NCBI GenBank assembly: GCA_964023205.1
Contig: OZ026834.1
Coordinates: forward strand, 27,628,756-27,692,755
Origin: Lutraria lutraria
Lineage: Eukaryota > Mollusca > Bivalvia > Venerida > Mactridae
DNA length: 64,000 bases
Direction of reading: 5' to 3'
A program made the translations under genes and the position numbers. Positions 1-11,333 of this stretch are shown here, in pieces. The first letter of the stretch is position 1. Every line of letters starts with the position of its first letter. A model generated the notes under the pieces. It was given only the letters and a program-made list of their open reading frames with translations, ran no database searches and was not told the origin of the DNA.

Positions 1-530
1 AGAGATACAAAAATAACGTTTAAAGAAAAAAATAGAGAGAAAAAGGTTTGTCCCTACCTAGGTTTGAACACACAACCCTCAGTTTCAATGCTGTTGACTG
101 TAATTCTAGCCTATTCAAATACTCTTCAATGTGGAGGAATGCGTTAGGGTCCCTAATGCTACATGTGTCCACTTTTAAGAGTAGGTAAAAGAGTAACCAA
201 AAACGATTTTCTAATTTCAGTTTCGCTTATTCCAGCACGTTAAACCTTTAACATATGAATTTGCTTTTAAATTTTGAAACATTCAGCAAATTATACGACA
301 TTGAACTTATCTTGACTATTTTACCTTACATTTATGTAGAAACATATCGTTACGCACATGTAAATGTAATTTCTGAGGGTTTAGTAAAAACAAAATGATT
401 CGTTTTTCACTTGTTATTTATTGCTGACTTTCTCGGTCTTAACCATTTACCGTTTCATAAAAGTGCTTTTAAGACAATATGAAACAATCCCTTAATGTGG
501 CAATTCTTCAAACTGAGAGAAAGGTAAGTC
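1..530. other. AT-rich intergenic DNA, nothing recognised
   Basis: No open frame of note, no repeat shared with the rest of the window except the last ~50 bp leading into the tandem duplication. Confidence 0.5.
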
Positions 531-1690
531 GGTGTATGTGTTGGATGCAAGTCCTTCAAGCTTGGAATAAGAATAAGAATATGCATAATAGCCAAGCAAA
601 ATTGTTTTACGAGTTCATGCAATAGGTATTATAATGAATTGTTGCACAAAAATCTGATTTTGACTGATTGCTGATATTGTAAGACGAATGTTGATTGCCA
701 ATTTGGTTATCTATGTTGTAAATCATTGCCTTGCTCCAATTAAGGACTTCACTATATAAATGTATATATTTGTAATATACAAACGCTGAAACATTTTAAC
801 CATTTACTGTAAAAAAAGCAACGAAAAGAACATGATAAATTTGCATTCAATTTTAAAAATCCATTACAGATTGCACACATTTTAGGACAGGGAAATAAAC
901 AATGATTTCCATGAATATGTTTATATCACAACACAACGTACTTTTTAATCTTACTTTCCTAAAAGGGAGACATTCCATTGCAAGCGAACACATTTAGTAA
1001 CACAAATTAGCATAGACTGGTTCCCGTTGACCTGTGTGTACAAAGCCGCTTTGTTGTACTGCAGCATGGAACGGGAACCAATTTATAATTATCAACTACC
1101 TATATGTCCTTACATTTGTACAATTTTATCAGTCAAAGTACTACATGTATATTTATTGATCCAGTGTTTACGATGCGATTCTTTCAATTTTCATATGTAT
1201 GTGTTTGATGCAAGTCCTTCAAACTTGGAATAAGAATATGCATAATAGATAAGCAAAATTGTTTTACGGGTTCTGCAATAGGTATTACGATGAATTGTTG
1301 CACAAAAATCTGATTTTGACTAGTTGCTGATATTGTAAGACGAATATTGATTGCCAATTTGGTTATCTATGTTGTAAATCATTGCCGTGCTCCAATTATG
1401 GACTTTACTATGTACATGTATAAATTTATAAATACAAACGCTGATACAATTTAATTATTTATTGTCAAAAAAAAAAGAGAGAAGAACATGATGAATTTGC
1501 ATACAATTTTATAAATCCATACAAAATAACAATAAAAGAATATAATATTACAGATTGCACACATTTTAGGACAGAGAAATAAACAATGATTTCCGTGAAT
1601 ATGTTTATGTCACAACACAACGTACTTTAACTTATAACTTCCTTATAAGGGAGACAACCATTGTGAGTGAACACATTTAGTAAACACTAA
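531..1690. repeat. ~665-bp tandem duplication downstream of transporter A
   Basis: The stretch starting GTATGTGTTGGATGCAAGTC at 534 recurs from 1198 (GTATGTGTTTGATGCAAGTC). Both run through the block with TATTGTAAGACGAAT and on to AGGACAG...GAAATAAACAATG. A third copy appears once at about 13808-14460, downstream of transporter B. No gene in either unit; short frames here are non-conserved. Confidence 0.7.
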
Positions 1691-2500
1691 TTTTCAACGA
1701 CCTACTTAGATCCTGATAACTATTGATAACGCTCATTGAACTATAGTCCATTTGTACAATTTTATCAGTCAACTATAATACTATATTTATTGATTATATG
1801 TATAGTATCCAGTGTTTACGATGCGATTCTTTCAATTTTCATTTGTTTCTTTTCCATTTTCAAGCCGATTTGTAAAATACTGAAATTAGAAAATAATATC
1901 ATTGTTTTATTCAGGGTGCTTTCCGAAGTGAATATTCGGTCCCGATTTCTCTCTCGTTAAATAGAAAAAACTAAGTCACGCCGTTTCTGAACCAAAAATA
2001 AAAATTAACAGTGCCTTGTTCCATTCTACATAAAACAGTCTTGCGAATATATTGATCTGGGTCAATAATACAAATTGTATTCACTTGTAATCAATGGTCG
2101 GACGGATTAGGGTTTATTTGCATAACAAAAAACAAATCCCTAAGATGCAAACAATGATTGCGGGTTAATTTATACAGCATACAGTAGAGTACAGTCAAAG
2201 TGAACATCAGTTGGATCCGAAGAATTACTGCGTGATGTCCATACCTCACTGTACAAATAACAAGGAAATGAAGCTGTTTTTATAATGTCCCGCCCCCGCC
2301 CCTGCCCCTCCCCCAATCAGTTTGGCTGTAATGATTTCTAAGGGGTTAAAACTGACCCTCCCCCTCATAGTGAGACAAAAACTAAAATTTTGGCTTTAAA
2401 ATTCATAGGGACCTGATACAATTTGTCGAAAAACCTACAAATATTATATAGAAAAACTGTTGCCAATACAAAAGAATATTCATGTGAGTTAACGCCATAC

Positions 2501-5500
2501 TTACACAAAAAGAGCAAATGCAATTATATCAAGACCTGCCAACACAAAGAAGACGAATCCTCTCATAAACTCTACACTTAGAGAATAGATTCCGTTGGTT
2601 CCCACATTGCTCAAAAGATTCATAATAACCTCTACCGACGCAAAAGCAGAAAAAAGTGCACCTGAAATTGATTGAATGAAATATTCCACAAGTCCTTTTT
2701 AAATATAGCTACACACAGTATGTAATGTAACTAGTTTTACGAGAAGCAAAAAGAAATATTTGTTTACTGGTTACCCGGCCTACTCTAATTTTTCTCGATC
2801 TTAAACTTTTTATTAGGCCTTAAGAACGGTACATTCACCGACTCACTGTTTTACCTTACCACACGCTTTCAATAATAATAAACAAGAAATGTCTTCAAAA
2901 GGACAGTCGCGAAGTTTCTTTAATGTTATTTACACTGTTGGAACCGAAAGTATAATTTTTATAAAATTCCTAAATTGCCGTTATAATACCGTGTGAACAC
3001 AACTAAATGCAAGCAGTCCAATTAGGTCACGCTTTAAAATGTTAATGCTGGGTCAGCTAAAACTATTACGTATTTAGTCATATCTACTGCATACTAATTC
3101 CAATAAATGTAAAATGTTTGTCAAGAACAGTATATAACTTTATTTCAACCGCACATTTTCGCACATTTTCACTTTACAAATTTTACAACCACAAGAAGTA
3201 CACATTAAGCAGTTGCAGACTCGCTAAAAGTTGACGTGGTCTTAATTTTTCTACGCTTACAAGTAGATTTCAGTCAATGGAAGGAAGGGTTTCCTCTGAA
3301 TCATCCAGTAGAATGAGGAATTTCTTCTGAATAATTAATACGTCATGCCAAGAAGTATAGGTCAAAGGTGAGATAAGACACCTTTGCGAAAAAGAGTTAA
3401 AATAAAAAAAATCCCTACCTACTGACCTTATGTTTAATGAGCATGTAAGCAGAAACAAAATTATGTTGTTGTTGAGAGGTTGTTGCTGAAGAGAGTTCCG
3501 CTATGGAGAGGTTGTTCTGTTTATGATATAATTATGTGTTTTGGTACGCGTGGTTGTTTTAGGACTTCATAAATACGTATACACCAACCCAATCCTTCAA
3601 CCTGCTTACTCTCTATGCACACGTACGTTTATAAATCAGTGGACTTGATTTGCCAGTCGCGTGTTTTTAACTTATGTAATTTGTACTCGTGAATGCGAAC
3701 AATAACGAAAACTCACCGTACTCGTAATGCGTTACGTGAGATTCTTAGATAGCTCAAGTTTACCTTGTTGTTGTGGTGGCGTCATTGATGACGCAACGCT
3801 GCGTACAGTCGTTCCTTCAAGCCCACCGAAGCAATTTACTGCTCCAGCTGAAAAAGAAAAACACATCCTATACACCAAATATCCCAAATAACATGTTAAA
3901 TCCAAGGACTGACGAAATCAGTTCGAGTTTTCCGGAGTTGTTACCCTTGCATATTTTGCATTGCGTTCATGTTGTTTGTAGTGATATGTCATGATCATAC
4001 AACTCAATATTTTATAATGATGATATTTTTTCTTCGTAAGTAGCAAATAAAACAGGTACATGTAGTTAAAATGAAGACTTTAATATGGCTAAAACAATTT
4101 GTCCAATTGTTCCAAGATTGTGAACTATCAACTACTAGTATGTGATTGAATGTTGCGTTAGTAGAGGACAGTAGAATAAAACGCCACATGATATCTAGGG
4201 AGACAGCTTGTTAGTGTTTCAATAGCAATGTCTACACTGGCGTTTTGTATGTCTACACTCGTAAGCAGCCACATCATCAAGCAGAGACAGTCTTTCGAGC
4301 AGTATCATAGTACAAATAGCAGGTGATGATTAACCAATAGGAGTTAAATCTAAAAGCATTCGATTACATAAGGCATACCTGCATATAGCATGTTATCACT
4401 TTTGGCCAGTCCAGTAAGTAAAAATGACGCTGCGTATGACAAAGTACCAATTGACGCCAGACTTACGTCCGATAGAAACATTTTGTACACGCCCACCAAG
4501 ACGACACCGAAAATGCTCATGCCAAGGATACGTGCGGTGCCAAACCAACCTACCTTTAAATAAGTAAGCCATTTTCATTTGCAGACTTTGAAAAATAAAA
4601 AATCATATTTTTTGTTAAAAAAGTGTATACTTAAAATCAATCTTACATTACGGCAATAAAATCCTTGTGTCAAAGTTAGATTACAGGCCGCATCAATGAT
4701 CAGTGTGCTAGACTTGTATCCCGGTGATCCAGGTTAGAATCCAGGTCGCGGCAGATCATACTATTCTATGCAAATTTGACAAACATATTGACATTCCTTC
4801 ATATGTGAAGAAGTTTTCGAATACTTTTGGAAGGGCATGTTAGTACTAGTTAGAATACAGTCCAGGAAAATTGGTCAGGTGACGGCCGCCGTATATACAT
4901 GTAACTGAAATATCGTTGAAAAACGGCATTAAACCTATTGAAACGACACGGCAATATCAAAGATTTAAAACTTTTCTGATATAATTATTGTAAGAATGTT
5001 GAGATCTATCAAATAGCTTGTAAACCTTTGTTGGTCATAAAAATTTTATGTTGCAACATAGTACCAACATTGCGTCTTTTTTACAAAACTTGAAAAAAAC
5101 ATTTGTTAACCTAGCTCACTCTGAAACTGTAAAAATGCGATTACCTTTTCAACATTCCAACAAAATGGGTCAGCTAACTGATAAAGGGTGTCCACTCCAA
5201 TTCGACCTAAAAAGCTAAAGTCACAGACCGCATGAGCAAGTAAAATAAGTCGATATTTCCATTTGTTGTTGCCGAAATCATCGGAGATGAAAAATGAAAA
5301 ACTGTTATACAACACGGTTGAAAAGGACTTGTTAGTGAGTCTCTTTGGCGGCGGAAGTGACTCGGGCAGCAATATCAGCATAGTTATAAATGTTAGTATT
5401 AAAAGTACACCAGCAACAAGGAATGATGCATAGAAACTGTATTCTTCAATGAGAAATCCAGCAACGAGGCTTGCAAGAGCAGCAAAGAAGGACAAGTTGA

Positions 5501-6104
5501 AGAGTATGTACGCCACACCGTATGTTCTCTGGTTGCCAGGCCTTGTGACGTCACTGATATAAGCCAGGCAAACCTGAAATGTTGTGACGTATTGACCGGT
5601 AATACCTTCCACAAGGCATGCGCCTAAGAAAAACAAAAGGTCTATTTTGAAATAAATAATACAAAATGATAGTATTATTCTTAAAGTGGTTCCTGAAATT
5701 CCAACTGCTAATAAAAACTTCCGACCAAAAGCGTCGGTGTACGATCCAAGAATTAAATTCGAAACTACGGCTGGAATTCCTTGAGCTAAGCTGTAATACA
5801 CGATATATTGAGACGCCATAGACGAAGCTTCTTTTAGCACTTTAACTTCCAAATTGCTTTCGTTTACGGCGCAACCATTTCCGGTTGTTAGATTAGTCGT
5901 AATATTAGCATCGGATAACTTTTTGTCGCGCCATACTTTATTTGTGTATTCTGTAATTGTATAAAACGACATCATGTATCCAAGCATATAAATACCAATT
6001 ATAGGTCCGATAATGAATCGTCTCCATGACAACGTCTGCTGTTTGTCAGTGACGTCATTCGTCCCTTGAACATTTCCGGTTTTGTTGTTTTCTTCTTGGG
6101 GCAT
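2501..6104 (-). CDS. SLC46-type MFS transporter (proton-coupled folate transporter-like), copy A, 4 exons
   Basis: Predicted plasma- or endolysosomal-membrane symporter of the major facilitator superfamily. Exons, in transcript order: 5145-6104, 4379-4553, 3764-3847, 2501-2661. All introns are GT..AG and phases join cleanly, giving 459 codons plus stop, about the usual SLC46 length. The N-terminal region has a WRRF motif before the first membrane helix, then a loop rich in N-glycosylation sites (NIT, NLT, NES) around a Cys. MFS motif A follows as GSYTDAFGRK. A second Cys sits in DPFCWN at the end of exon 1; SLC46 proteins link two such Cys by a disulfide. An upstream in-frame ATG at 6182 would add 26 residues. 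I chose 6104 because copy B has an in-frame stop 9 bases before its matching ATG. The stop TAA overlaps a good donor (GTGTAAGT), so a further 3' exon is possible. The substrate cannot be read from sequence: SLC46 members carry folates, heme-like or muropeptide ligands. Confidence 0.85.
2881..3241. repeat. 361-bp dispersed repeat, intact copy in intron 3 of transporter A
   Basis: Runs from AACAAGAAATGTCTTC to about AGTTGACGTGGT. A second copy lies upstream of the same gene, split as 6604-6680 plus 9726-10034. Transporter B lacks it at both corresponding places, so both insertions followed the gene duplication. No coding potential or clear terminal repeats. An AT-rich body contains a short ACATTTTCG direct repeat near its 3' part. 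Confidence 0.7.
3449..3522 (+). mobile_element. MITE family A, internally deleted (transporter A intron 3)
   Basis: AATTATGTTGTTGTTGAGAG joined directly to GAGAGTTCCGCTATGGAGAG and GTTGTTCTG. Left TIR lost. The equivalent intron of copy B has a differently deleted copy at 15322-15414, so the insertion predates the duplication. Confidence 0.65.
4680..4940 (+). mobile_element. tRNA-derived SINE, family 1 (intron 1 of transporter A)
   Basis: A degraded tRNA-like head (GGCCGCATCAATGATCAGTG...AGGTTAGAATCCAGGTCGCG) is followed by a body with GTTAGTACTAGTTAGAATAC, GTCCAGGAAAATTGGTCAGG and an end at GGCATTAAAC. The same architecture is seen inverted at 40655-40892. Absent from the matching intron of copy B, so inserted after duplication or deleted there. 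Confidence 0.7.
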
Positions 6105-6991
6105 TTTTCTTCTTATGTGTAATCCTTTAATTGCTTTTAACTTAAGATCACTCACACAATCGTATACTCCATCAACGTCCACACGTTAAGCATAATTAGA
6201 ATCGATGCACATTCCAGCTGGTTTATTTCGTATCAAATTCTATCATTCTTTTGATCGCTTGACTTGACTCGTGACTTTTAATCATAATCTATTTATAAAA
6301 ATTACAGGTTGAACTCACATTATTACACTGTTACACTGCACTTAGTTAAATAAACGCTTGAGGGTGTTGGTTATATAGTGAATTACTCACAAGATAGTGT
6401 CAATATACAAACTTAACATAAAATACATACTCTTGTGTATGTGTAAAATCGCTGAAGTATTGCATCCAGTATATATTGGGGATAATGACAACTTTCGCGC
6501 AGACGACAACTAACACGTATGATTTTTAATCTACGATAAATACAAGTATGCATACTTCAGCAGTATTCAGACAATTAAAGTGTACCCTGTTCGTGTAATT
6601 CTAACAAGAAATGTCTTTAAATAGACAATCGCGAAGTTTCTTTAATGTTATTTACACTGTTGAAACCAGAGACGTATAATACAAGAGATAGGCAACTCGT
6701 GAAGTACCGGGAAATCTCGTATGCGCCGCGGGATTTCTCACGCGATCAACAACCGCAACCGTCGTCCGCCACTTTGTATCATTGAGATACGGTTGTTTAC
6801 GTCTCTGTTTATCAACTTCACTTCACAAATATCGAACACCGAATGCATAAAATTTAGAAAATTATTATTAGATCATTTCGTGTGTGTGGGTATATATTTA
6901 TATACATACTCGACGAGTCCATTGAAATAAACAAGTAGAGTACTGTACTGAGTGGAGTTGCGTTGTAACTTGTGGTGGGTGGGGAAGGCCA

Positions 6992-8040
6992 GAACATCAA
7001 AACTGTACTCGCTAAAACTCGAGAACTAATTGCTGGATTTCAATAATTCATTTAATTTTGACTTTGTTAATACATGATTGATGGTTGACCGAAGTTTCAA
7101 TGCTCTTAGATTAGATTATATGTCTTAATTTATGTTTAAACTGATGTCACCCTTAAAGTCTGACTATTCGAGTGAAATTCTAGGCCTAGCAAATACATCA
7201 AAACTGTACTCACTAAAACCTCAGAACTATTAGTTTAATTTCTATAATTCAAGTTATTTTGACTTTGTTGATATGTGGTTAATGGTTGTAGGAAGTTTCA
7301 ACCCTCTCAAATGAGGATAATTACCTCAGAATTCAAATCAAAATGGTTACGCTTTAAAGACTGAACGTTTCAGTGAAATTCCTGGCCGAGTCATAACATC
7401 AAAACTGTACTCACTAAAACTCGAAAACTAATTTCTGGATTTCAAAAATTCATATTATTTTGACTTTGTTGATACATGATTGATGGTTGCCTGAAGTTTC
7501 AATGCTCTCAGATTAGATTATATGTCTTAATTTATGTTTAAACTGGTGTCACCCTTAAAGTCTGACTATTCGAGTGAAATTCTAGGCCTAGCAAATACAT
7601 CAAAACTGTACTCACTAAAACGTGAGAACTATTAGCTTTATTTCTATAATTCCAGTATCTTATACTGTGATAATGTGTGATTGATGGTTGCCCGAAGTTT
7701 CAACACTCTCAAATGAGGATATTTACCTTAAAATCAAAATATAAATTATTTACCCTTTAAAGACTGAAAGTTTCAGTTAGATTCTAGGCCGGGTCATAAC
7801 ATCAAAACTGTAGTCGCTAAAACTTGAAACCGATCGTTTGATTTCTTTAATTCCAGTATTTTGGACTGTGATAATGTCTGATTGACGGTTGTCAGCAGTT
7901 TTAACACTTAAATGAGGATATTTGTCTCGGAATTCAAATTTAAAATGATTACCCTTTAAAGACTGTAAGTGAAATTCAATGCCAAATAATAACATCTGTC
8001 TAGAAACCTGTAGCTGCTAAAATTTGAGAACTGTTAGGCT
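6992..8040. repeat. ~200-bp tandem array with alternating A/B monomers
   Basis: Monomers begin with a block like CATCAAAACTGTACTCACTA at about 6992, 7192, 7393, 7592 and 7795, with a decayed sixth near 7987. Odd units share a segment containing TTAGATTATATGTCTTAATT. Even units share AAATGAGGATATTTACCT-like sequence. The array is therefore a ~400-bp higher-order repeat of two diverged ~200-bp units, with a mixed fifth unit. It lies entirely within the TIR element 6681-9725. Confidence 0.75.
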
Positions 8041-8867
8041 GGTGTTAGCTTGATTTCTCTAATTCCAGTATTTGAGACTGCGATGATCATAATTTTTTCA
8101 GACAGTGAGACTTTGCGAAAAGGTAAAAACATGTCTGACAGGCTTGAAACTTCCGTCAGGGAAAGGAAATCTGTCATAAAACACACACACACAAAAAAAA
8201 CAGTATAGAAATATATCAATATATTTTGTCTGTTTTAATTTAATTTAATTTTATTTTAGCCCTTGAAACTAAAAAGCAATTGTGTTTATTATATACAAGA
8301 AAAGTTAAATATATTTTTTTATTCTACTGATTTAATTGACACCTGTAGTTTTTCAAGTAAACTTCGTGATTTATTGGGTATTTCTTTTTCGCAAACACAT
8401 TTTTTTATAAAATAATTGTCTTTTCATTCTTGAATATTATCTGATTGTACACATTAGTCTTGAAGTGTCACACATGTCAGCTGTAATAAACAATGCATGA
8501 CCATAAACTTTTGGTGACACATGTTTCTGATGATATCTATACTGTTCTGGGACCAGTAATTCCCTTGATGATTGCACTAATTAACATCTAATATGGTAAA
8601 CAAAATAAATTTTCACACAAGATAGCCACTTGACTTCAAAGGCCTGCGAAACTCTGTGATAAAATTTTGTTGTTTGTTTTTACTCTATTTTATAACAAGA
8701 GACAGTTTAAATGACTGGTACAAATCCAGCTAGATGTTATATGCACTGATCTTGCTGATGTTACATAATGTCATGATAATAATAATTGAAAAATAGTTTT
8801 ATCTAATGATTGACACATAAACAAGAGATTAAGAACCAGCATCCTAGGTGTTGGGCGCATTGCTAAA

Positions 8868-8996
8868 CTATTAATATGTCATCAAAATAACAAAATGTAT
8901 GACATTGAAAAAAAACTACCGGGGGTAATATCATATTTATTAGTTTTTTTTCAATATGGTACATGTTGATATTAATATGTGATGACATATTAATAG
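8868..8996. repeat. Imperfect hairpin (inverted repeat)
   Basis: Outer arms CTATTAATATGTCATCA and TGATGACATATTAATAG are perfect. Inner arms pair ATTGAAAAAAAACT with AGTTTTTTTTCAAT, around a short loop containing ACCGGGGGTAATATC. Total about 129 bp. It could be a small MITE nested in the larger element. Confidence 0.6.
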
Positions 8997-10034
8997 ATAA
9001 GCAACGCGCCGAACATCTATGTGCAGCATTAGTAACAAAATTCCACAAAAATTAAGAAAATCCATAGATCTGTCATCTTTAAGATGATTCAGTCATGCAT
9101 ATTTTTTGGTGACATTGTCAGTTTCAAATTGTTGTTTGTTGGATTGTTTCCATAATTGGTATATTCACCAAAAGTAATCTTAAATCTAGACATTCGTCAT
9201 GCCATGAGAGAAAGTCTGAGGAAGACATGATGTAAGTACTAGTGTTACTCAGAAAATAAATTACAGAGACTGCATGTCGTGTTTATATAAGGACAATATA
9301 CCAACTTCACACCTTCAAAAATAAGTGAGAGGTGTTGACTGATGAACAATGGATGAGGTTTATAAATTTCACATTTTTAAGGAAATTATTTTATGTCGCT
9401 AAACAGAATAATCCACATTGTACACAAGCATCAATAAAAAATCGGTCATATTGTATAGTCGAAAACAGCATGGATATATTAAAGACCCTAAATTCTGACA
9501 GTTATGGATCAACGTCTCTATTATATTAAATATTATTATAAGTCTCTTTGTTTTCGATAATGTCACTCGCATGCCCTTTCCGAATTGCCATTATTTAATC
9601 GCGACAGCACTATCCGGACTCGTACCGTGTAGACGTACTATATACCGAACTGAGCGATCACGCTAAATATCGCGATTGACATACGAGATATTGGGAGATT
9701 TCGCGTAGTTGCCTATCTCCCAAAAGTATAATTTTTATGAAAATCCTAAATTGCCATTATAGTACCGCGTGAACACAACTAATCGCAAGCAGTCCAGTTA
9801 GGTCGCGACTTTAAATGTTAATGTTGGGTCAGCTAAATACATTACGTATTTAGTCACATCTACTGCATATTAATTCCAATAAATGTAAATGTTTTTCAAG
9901 AGCGGTATATAACTTTATTTCAACCGCATAAGTATACATTTTCGTACATTTTCGTACATTTTCTCTTTATAAATTTTACAACCACAAGAAGTACACATTA
10001 AACAGTTGCAGACTCGTTATTAGTTGGCGTGGTA

Positions 10035-10490
10035 TATCAAATTATATTGATGATGAGTAATTGCGTCTTTTCACCATGAATATTCATTGATACATGTGTT
10101 CTTTTCTCTTTTGATGATTCACATGCATAGACCTCAATGTAAATTTAAAAGAGCATAACTCAAAAGGAAGGTCATTGTTTTTGAAAGATCTCATGGCAAA
10201 TCATTTTCTATCATGGAAACATATAAAAATTCTAAACAATTATAAATCTGTTCGCCCTATTTTGAGATAATAAGTTTGAGATACCTTAAATCGTGACGAT
10301 GCATATGGTAAATCGTACAGTCGTATACGTATACATATGTGACATATGTAAATATAAGTAATGTATAGTAACTACTTGAAGTCGAATTCGGCGCGGAAAG
10401 ATATAGATAATAAACGGATAATATGTATTTGCATTGGTGAATGTAGTTTATCAAAGATGCAACACGTCATACAAAACCTTTAGGTATGCA
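10035..10490. repeat. Segment duplicated at 18653-19165
   Basis: TATCAAATTATATTGATGAT and the following sequence up to GGTATGCAAAATGT match 18653-19165, with several indels (an extra stretch around 18960-19030). Part of the transporter segmental duplication. The unit continues past the gene 5' ends in both copies. Confidence 0.7.
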
Positions 10491-11333
10491 AAATGTTTTT
10501 GATTATATATCACTTCTGTCATTACACAGGCCATTCTTAAATCAAAGTACTGAGAGCACAGTCAGGAACGAAGTGTAAATGTGTTAGATAAAACAATCCT
10601 TAAAATTTAAAGGCCTATTCCTGTCGAGAATGTGATGAACAGTTCACAATAAGTTATGTACCATAATACATAAATTATACTACATGTATATATATATAAT
10701 ATACAATGATTACATAGTGTGTCTATTTTCAAAAGGGACAGTACCTTGAAAGGTGATAGTTAGATGTTATTGAATATAACTAATCTTAAGTTAAGGCACC
10801 GGGACTGACTTTATACGCTAAAAATACACAGTGGTACATAATGTCTGACATTCTAACTATAAATACAGAAGTAGCGAATCCATGTATGTATATAAGTCAT
10901 TGGCAGGATGTTATGTACCATTTCACGCCTTAAAGGGGTAACTCTCTCTCTTCCTGGTATACCAGCGAGTATTTGTGGGTTGGGCTATGTAAACTGATAT
11001 GCCTAAAACTACCTGCCAATTAACCTCTCTGTTGTTTAAAATAGCACAGTAATGAGTGAGTCATTCCTGTTATACAGAAAGCATGGTCTTCTCCAAAATG
11101 TATAAACCTTACCAAGTGCCTCTGTTTAAAAACAGAGAGTTTGATTTGTTGAATCTGTTGGGAGATTTTTTAAATACAAAAAATTACAACAGTTGTTAAA
11201 CATTAGTAAAGTGTGTTTCATAAAATATGATTAAACAATTATTTTACCCCACAGTCATATGTATTAAATTAATTGTGATATTTTAATTTTCTATTAACTT
11301 ATACATTTTAGCAGTTGCTGTCTTATATAAGGT
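10491..11333. other. Intergenic DNA between transporter unit A and the orphan exon
   Basis: 10538-10620 resembles 42018-42095 (AATCAAAGTACTGAGAGCAC against AATCAAAGCACTGATTGCAC; both end near AAAGGCCT), a low-copy dispersed repeat. The rest shows no gene. If the duplication model is right, this interval replaced the ~5 kb (19.2-24.3 kb) containing eIF4A3 exon 1. Confidence 0.45.

Larger units (their letters stand above)
6681..9725. mobile_element. 3.05-kb non-autonomous DNA element with terminal inverted repeats
   Basis: The left end (6684 on: AGAGATAGGCAACTCG, then GAAATCTC, then TCTCGTATG) is matched in inverse by the right end (9682-9722: CATACGAGATATTGGGAGAT, then AGTTGCCTATCTCC), giving imperfect TIRs of about 40 bp. 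It is flanked by GTATAAT on both sides (6674-6680 and 9726-9732), a plausible 7-bp target duplication. The empty site is preserved in the repeat copy at 2881-3241, where the two flanks are contiguous. The inside holds a tandem array (6992-8040) and a hairpin (8868-8996). No transposase frame is visible. Confidence 0.65.
6604..10034. repeat. Second copy of the 361-bp repeat, split by the 3.05-kb TIR element
   Basis: 6604-6680 matches 2881-2957 and 9726-10034 matches the remainder of 2881-3241; everything between is the TIR element. Sequence outside (before 6604 and after 10034) realigns with the DNA upstream of transporter B at about 18385 and 18653, which places the insertion precisely. Confidence 0.65.
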
